In this document: in pieces, positions 22,531 to 26,741 of the stretch | Numbering within the stretch: the stretch's first letter is position 1 | Layout: each line of letters opens with the position of its first letter | Source of the DNA: Comamonas_C sp026954015 | GTDB lineage: Bacteria > Pseudomonadota > Gammaproteobacteria > Burkholderiales > Burkholderiaceae_C | Length of the DNA: 26,741 nt | Direction: 5' to 3' | Assembly: GCA_035063785.1 (NCBI GenBank) | Contig: JAPSFS010000016.1 | Location: 1 to 26,741, forward strand | Notes under the pieces: generated by a model | The model's input: only the letters and a program-made list of their open reading frames with translations | Database searches by the model: none | What the model was told of the DNA's origin: nothing | Program-made: the position numbers and the translations under genes

Positions 22531-24402
22531 ATGTCCGAATTGCGTACTTCGCTCCCCACGCTGGTGGTGGGCGCCCTTGGCGTGGTGTTCGGCGACATCG
22601 GCACCAGCGTGCTCTACACCGTCAAGGAAGTGTTCGGTGCGGGCCACGTGCCGTACACGCCCGACAACGTGTACGGCGTGCTCTCGCTGATCTTCTGGAC
22701 GCTCACCATCGTCGTTTCCGTCAAGTACGTCGCGCTGGTGCTGCGCGCCGACAACCACGGCGAAGGGGGGCTGGTCGCGATGCTCACGCTGGCGTCGAGC
22801 GCGGTGGCCGACCGGCCCCTGCTGCGCCGCGGCATGCTGCTCGTGGGCATTTTCGGCACCTGCCTCTTCTACGGCGACGGCGTGATCACCCCGGCCATCA
22901 CGACGCTGGGCGCCATCGAGGGGCTGACGGTCGTCTCGCCGCAGTTGACGGGGGCCGTGGTGCCGCTCACGCTGGTCGTGCTGCTGGCGCTCTTTGCGGT
23001 GCAGAAGCGGGGCACCGCCGGAATAGGCCGTTACTTCGGCCTGGTGATGGTGCTCTGGTTCGTCGTCATCGCGCTGCTCGGGGTGCGCCAGATCGCCGCA
23101 CACCCGCAGATTCTGCGGGCGCTGCTGCCGCAGCACGCGGCGGGGTTCGTGATGCGCAGTCCGGGGGTGACCTTCGTCATCCTGGGGGCGGTGGTGCTGT
23201 GCGTCACGGGGTGCGAGGCGCTGTACGCGGACATGGGGCATTTCGGCAAGCGGCCGATACGCCTCGCATGGTTCGGGGTGGCCATGCCGGCCCTGGTGCT
23301 CAACTACTTCGGACAGGGCGCGCTGTTGCTCGCCCGGGGCACGGCGGCGGTGGAAAATCCGTTCTTTCACATGGCGCCGGACTGGGCCGCGCTGCCGCTG
23401 GTGGCGCTGGCAACCGCCGCGGCGGTGATCGCATCCCAGGCCCTGATCTCGGGGGCGTACAGCGTCACCAAGCAGGTCATCCAGCTCGGCTTCCTGCCCC
23501 ACCTCAAGCTCTACCACACGAGCGTGCGCGCCCTCGGGCAGATCTACATGCCGCTCGTGAACTGGGGGCTGTTCGCGCTCATCGTGTTTGCGGTGGCGAT
23601 GTTTCGCTCCTCCAACAATCTGGCGGCCGCCTATGGCGTGGCGGTGACGACGGACATGCTGATCACGACGGTACTCACCTATTTCGTGGTGCGCTATGCG
23701 TGGAACGTGTCGCTGCTCCTCTCGCTGGCGGCCACGGGCGTGTTTCTCACCGTGGACTTGCTGTTCTGGAGCTCCAACCTGCTCAAGCTGATCCATGGCG
23801 GGTGGTTTCCGCTTGCGATCGCGGGCGCGGTCTTCATCCTGATGGTGACCTGGCGCGATGGCCGCGAGCTGCTGCACCATGCGCTGCAGGACACCGCGCT
23901 CGACCTGCGGGATTTCCTGGAATCGCTGTTCGCCCATCCGCCCCTGCGCGTGCCCGGAACCGCCGTGTTCCTGAGCGCGGAGGCAGGCATCGTGCCCAAT
24001 GCGCTGTTGCACAACCTCAAGCACAACAAGGTGCTGCACGAGCAGAACCTGTTCGTGAGCGTGCACCAGCACGAGGTACCCTGGATAGGCATGGACAAGC
24101 GCCTGCAGGTCGAGGCGCTGGGGCACGATTGCTGGCAGGTGGGGCTGCACTACGGTTTCAAGAATGATCCCGATCTGCCCAAGGCGCTCGGCTTGCTGGC
24201 CGGGCGCGGCATCGACCTCGATCCGATGACGACGAGCTACTTTCTTTCCCGCCACATCGTGGCGCCCAGCGTGGGCACCGGGCTTGCTCCCTGGCGCGAG
24301 AAGCTTTTTGCCTACATGCACCAGAGCGCCACGGCCGCGGCCGAGTACCTGAACCTGCCGAACAACGCGGTGGTCGAGCTGGGCTCGAAGGTGGAAATCT
24401 GA
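22531..24402 (+). CDS. kup: Low-affinity potassium uptake protein Kup
   Basis: The 623-residue H+/K+ symporter of the KUP/HAK/KT family has about twelve membrane segments in residues 10-440 and a cytoplasmic C-terminal domain. Diagnostic motifs are LGVVFGDIGTSVLYTVKEVF (16-35) and CLFYGDGVITPAITTLGAIE (about 110-130). ATG 22531 starts MSELRTSLPTLVVGALG, as in other Kup proteins, with no Shine-Dalgarno sequence. This is the second, unrelated K+ importer within 5 kb of trkAH. Confidence 0.96.
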   Translation: MSELRTSLPTLVVGALGVVFGDIGTSVLYTVKEVFGAGHVPYTPDNVYGVLSLIFWTLTIVVSVKYVALVLRADNHGEGGLVAMLTLASSAVADRPLLRRGMLLVGIFGTCLFYGDGVITPAITTLGAIEGLTVVSPQLTGAVVPLTLVVLLALFAVQKRGTAGIGRYFGLVMVLWFVVIALLGVRQIAAHPQILRALLPQHAAGFVMRSPGVTFVILGAVVLCVTGCEALYADMGHFGKRPIRLAWFGVAMPALVLNYFGQGALLLARGTAAVENPFFHMAPDWAALPLVALATAAAVIASQALISGAYSVTKQVIQLGFLPHLKLYHTSVRALGQIYMPLVNWGLFALIVFAVAMFRSSNNLAAAYGVAVTTDMLITTVLTYFVVRYAWNVSLLLSLAATGVFLTVDLLFWSSNLLKLIHGGWFPLAIAGAVFILMVTWRDGRELLHHALQDTALDLRDFLESLFAHPPLRVPGTAVFLSAEAGIVPNALLHNLKHNKVLHEQNLFVSVHQHEVPWIGMDKRLQVEALGHDCWQVGLHYGFKNDPDLPKALGLLAGRGIDLDPMTTSYFLSRHIVAPSVGTGLAPWREKLFAYMHQSATAAAEYLNLPNNAVVELGSKVEI

Positions 24403-24431
24403 GCGTGCGGCAAGTGCCACAATCGCCCGCC

Positions 24432-25625
24432 ATGCGTTGGGTCCAAGATGCGAGCCTCTGCGCGCTCGTGGCGGGGTTCGTCGCCGTGCTGGTCGCGTTC
24501 ACCAGCTCGGTGGCGCTGGTGTTCCAGGCCGCGCAGGCCTTTGGCGCCACCCCGGCGCAGATCACCTCGTGGATGTGGGCGCTGGGCTGGGGCATGGGCC
24601 TGTGCACGCTCGTGCCCTCGCTGTGGCTGCGCCAGCCGGTGATGATCGCGTGGTCCACGCCGGGCGCGGCGGTGCTCGCGGCGGCAGGTGTCACGGGCGG
24701 CTTCACGATGCCCGAGGCGATAGGCGCGTTTCTCGTCAGCGCGGCTCTCATCACGCTCGTGGGCGTCACCGGCTGGTTCGAGCGCGTGATGAACCGCATC
24801 CCCGACGAAATCGCCTCGGCGCTGCTTGCTGGGGTGCTCGCGCGCTTTGGCATGCAGGCGTTCAGCGCGCTGCAGACGGCGTTGCCGCTGGTGCTCGCGA
24901 TGCTCGTCGCCTACCTGCTCGCGCGCCGTCTCCTGCCGCGCTACGCGGTGGTCGCCACGCTGCTCGTGGGCGTGGCCTGGGCGGCCTTCGCGGGGCAGAT
25001 GCGCTGGTCGGTCGTCGAGTTCGAGCTGGCCCGTCCGGTCTTCACTGCGCCTGAGTTCACCTGGCAGGCCACGATGAGCCTGGCGCTGCCGCTCTTCATC
25101 GTCACCATGGCCTCGCAGAACCTGCCCGGCGTGGCCGTGATGCGCGCCACCGGCTACCCGCACATGCCAGTCTCCAGGCTCATCACGCTCTCGGGCGTGG
25201 CCACCGCCGTGCTCGCGCCCTTCGGCGGCTTCGCGTTCAACTTCAGCGCCATCACCGCCGCCATCTGCATGGGCCCGGAGGCGCACCCTGACCCCCGGCG
25301 CCGCTACATCGCCTCGGCCGCCTGCGGCGTGCTCTACATCGTGGTCGGCATCTTTGGTGCGGTGGTCACCGGCCTGCTGCTCGCCTTTCCCGAGGAGCTG
25401 GTCGTGGCCATCGCCGGCCTGGCGCTGCTGGGTGCCATCGGCGGCGGGCTGGCCTCGTCGCTGCGGGATGACCGCCACCGCGAGGCCGCGCTCATCACCT
25501 TCCTTGTCACGCTCAGCGGCGTGGTGATCGCCGGGGTGGGGTCGGCGTTCTGGGGTGTGGTCGCGGGCAGTGCCGCGCTCTTTGTGCAACAGTACGGCAG
25601 ACCGCGTGCGGCCGCACGCCCTTAG
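24432..25625 (+). CDS. benE: Benzoate/H+ symporter BenE family transporter
   Basis: The 397-residue inner-membrane protein has about twelve hydrophobic segments. LRQPVMIAWSTPGAAVLAAA and PGVAVMRATGY, then FGGFAFNFSAITAAICMGPE, are characteristic of BenE. The family imports benzoate, but members without nearby benzoate genes may carry other substrates. ATG 24432 was preferred to GTG 24405 because it starts directly at the hydrophilic lead to the first helix. CACAAT ends 8 bases before the ATG and there is no Shine-Dalgarno sequence. The gene lies between kup and gshB. Confidence 0.92.
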   Translation: MRWVQDASLCALVAGFVAVLVAFTSSVALVFQAAQAFGATPAQITSWMWALGWGMGLCTLVPSLWLRQPVMIAWSTPGAAVLAAAGVTGGFTMPEAIGAFLVSAALITLVGVTGWFERVMNRIPDEIASALLAGVLARFGMQAFSALQTALPLVLAMLVAYLLARRLLPRYAVVATLLVGVAWAAFAGQMRWSVVEFELARPVFTAPEFTWQATMSLALPLFIVTMASQNLPGVAVMRATGYPHMPVSRLITLSGVATAVLAPFGGFAFNFSAITAAICMGPEAHPDPRRRYIASAACGVLYIVVGIFGAVVTGLLLAFPEELVVAIAGLALLGAIGGGLASSLRDDRHREAALITFLVTLSGVVIAGVGSAFWGVVAGSAALFVQQYGRPRAAARP

Positions 25626-25634
25626 AGTCACCCC

Positions 25635-26585
25635 ATGCATTTCCTCTACGTCGCCGACCCGCTCGAACACTTCAAGACCTACAAGGACACCACCTTCGCC
25701 ATGATGCGCGAGGCGCAGCGCCGCGGCCACCGCATTGCCGCCTGCGAGCCGCGCGACTTGCACTGGCGCTCGGGCGGCGTGGTCGAGGCCCATGTGCGCG
25801 AGATCGAACTCACGGGCCGCGAGCCCGACTGGTTCGCGCAGACCGGCTCGCCCACGGTCGCGCTCAAGACGTTCGATGCCGTGCTCATGCGCAAGGATCC
25901 GCCGTTTGACGCCGAATACATCTACGCCACCCATTTGCTGGAGCAGGCCGAACGCGAGGGCGCCCGCGTCTTCAACAAGCCGCGGGCCCTGCGTGACCAC
26001 CCCGAAAAACTCGCCATCATGGAGTGGCCGCAGTTCACCGCGCCCACGCTCGTCACCCGCTCGGGCGAAGACATCCGCCGCTTTCATGCCGAGCACCGCG
26101 ACATCATCCTCAAGCCCCTGGACGGCATGGGCGGCATGGGCATTTTTCGCGTCGGCCCCGACGGCCTGAACCTCGGCTCCATCATCGAGACGCTGAACAA
26201 GGGCGGCGCCGAAACCGTCATGATCCAGCGCTACCTGCCCGAGATCGTCGAAGGCGACAAGCGCGTGCTCGTGATCGGCGGCGAGCCCGTGCCCTATTGC
26301 CTCGCCCGCGTGCCCCAGGGCAGCGACATACGCGGCAACCTCGCCGCCGGCGCCAAGGGCGTCGCGCGCCCTCTCACCGAGGCGGACCGCCATACCGCCC
26401 AGACCATGGGCCGGGCGCTGGCGCCGCGTGGCCTGCTGCTCATCGGCCTGGACATCATCGGCACGCACGTGACCGAGATCAACGTTACCAGCCCCACGTG
26501 CTTTCAGGAAATCACCGAGCAGACGGGCTGCGACGTTGCCGCTCTCTACCAGGACGCGCTGGAGCAGGCGCTGCGGGCCGCCTGA
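25635..26585 (+). CDS. gshB: Glutathione synthetase
   Basis: Second step of glutathione synthesis: ATP-dependent addition of glycine to gamma-glutamylcysteine. The 316-residue ATP-grasp protein starts MHFLYVADPLEHFKTYKDTT and contains VLMRKDPPFDAEYIYATHLL, the ATP-binding ILKPLDGMGGMGIF, and GLDIIGTHVTEINVTSPTCF. Length equals that of E. coli GshB. ATG 25635 lies 9 bp after the benE stop with TAGAGT six bases upstream and no Shine-Dalgarno sequence. Confidence 0.97.
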   Translation: MHFLYVADPLEHFKTYKDTTFAMMREAQRRGHRIAACEPRDLHWRSGGVVEAHVREIELTGREPDWFAQTGSPTVALKTFDAVLMRKDPPFDAEYIYATHLLEQAEREGARVFNKPRALRDHPEKLAIMEWPQFTAPTLVTRSGEDIRRFHAEHRDIILKPLDGMGGMGIFRVGPDGLNLGSIIETLNKGGAETVMIQRYLPEIVEGDKRVLVIGGEPVPYCLARVPQGSDIRGNLAAGAKGVARPLTEADRHTAQTMGRALAPRGLLLIGLDIIGTHVTEINVTSPTCFQEITEQTGCDVAALYQDALEQALRAA

Positions 26586-26633
26586 CAATTTTTCCTTGCG
26601 TTGTCCGAACCGCCCCTGAATTTGATATACAAT

Positions 26634-26665
26634 GCAAGGCTTCGCTGATCGCAGCGAGTCCTTGC
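26634..26665 (+). other. Strong stem-loop next to an AT-rich promoter-like sequence, downstream of gshB
   Basis: GCAAGG and CCTTGC pair, then one mismatch, then TTCGCTG pairs (one G-T wobble allowed) with CAGCGAG around the loop ATCG. It directly follows TACAAT (26628-26633), a good -10 sequence in the most AT-rich stretch of this region. The 155 bases after gshB contain no recognisable gene; a frame open from ATG 26632 to the window end has no family resemblance and no ribosome-binding site. It may be the leader of a gene beyond the window or an operator. Confidence 0.5.
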
Positions 26666-26741
26666 TGGTTGTGTTGTCTGGTGGTGCTCTCATGGGGTGC
26701 TGGCTGGGTGGCATGAGGGGCGGGGGCGAGAAGATCGTTAA

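Noticed and set aside
24312..26714. Open frame of 800 codons on the minus strand across benE and gshB
   Set aside because: Shadow of two clear plus-strand genes.
26632..26741. Open frame from ATG 26632 to the window end
   Set aside because: No ribosome-binding site, the ATG overlaps the -10-like sequence and the hairpin, and the 36 codons match no family I know.

Overview
The window is GC-rich (about 70% by eye) bacterial chromosome. Gene content, codon use, the tRNA-Tyr/Gly/Thr-tuf operon and a family of short palindromic repeats ending in CAGCTATCAAA point to a betaproteobacterium, most likely Comamonadaceae (Burkholderiales). The genus cannot be told from the sequence alone.

Layout. Bases 1-540 (minus strand) carry tRNA-Tyr(GTA), tRNA-Gly(TCC), tRNA-Thr(GGT) and the 5' end of tuf. 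Bases 741-7186 (plus) form a catabolic operon for CoA-activated aromatic (hydroxycinnamate-like) acids: enoyl-CoA hydratase, feruloyl-CoA-synthase-like ligase, thiolase, short-chain dehydrogenase, 4-hydroxybenzoyl-CoA-type thioesterase and a periplasmic ligand-binding protein. It is preceded by a sigma70-like promoter overlapped by a perfect 10-bp inverted repeat (767-791), a likely repressor operator. The ligase gene has an in-frame TGA at codon 48, where the family probably has Trp, so as written it is a pseudogene. Bases 7231-10589 (minus) hold a large MmeI-like type IIL restriction-methylation enzyme followed by a small HTH protein. Bases 10687-12342 (minus) hold thiM-thiE behind a TPP riboswitch. 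Bases 12514-15125 (minus) hold an operon of a secreted protein of unknown function, an ECF sigma factor and a membrane-anchored ankyrin protein, a plausible sigma/anti-sigma pair. Bases 15243-16711 (plus) hold a 2'-5' RNA ligase family protein and a short-chain dehydrogenase. Bases 16837-26585 (plus) are a tight housekeeping run: proA, trkA, trkH, gshA, kup, benE and gshB, combining proline synthesis, two unrelated K+ uptake systems and both steps of glutathione synthesis.

The most unusual signal is a dispersed palindromic repeat of about 45 bp, with eight recognisable copies in 26.7 kb. Some lie between genes. Others lie inside proA (two), the restriction-methylation gene (two) and the ankyrin gene (one). 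The four copies that run in the sense direction inside genes are all read in the same frame (GCT ATC AAA or a variant, giving Ala-Ile-Lys), which recalls the protein-coding palindromic elements of Rickettsia. At least one proA copy and one methylase copy look like peptide insertions into otherwise conserved enzymes.

No CRISPR array, prophage or insertion sequence was seen. No gene-free stretch exceeds about 300 bases.
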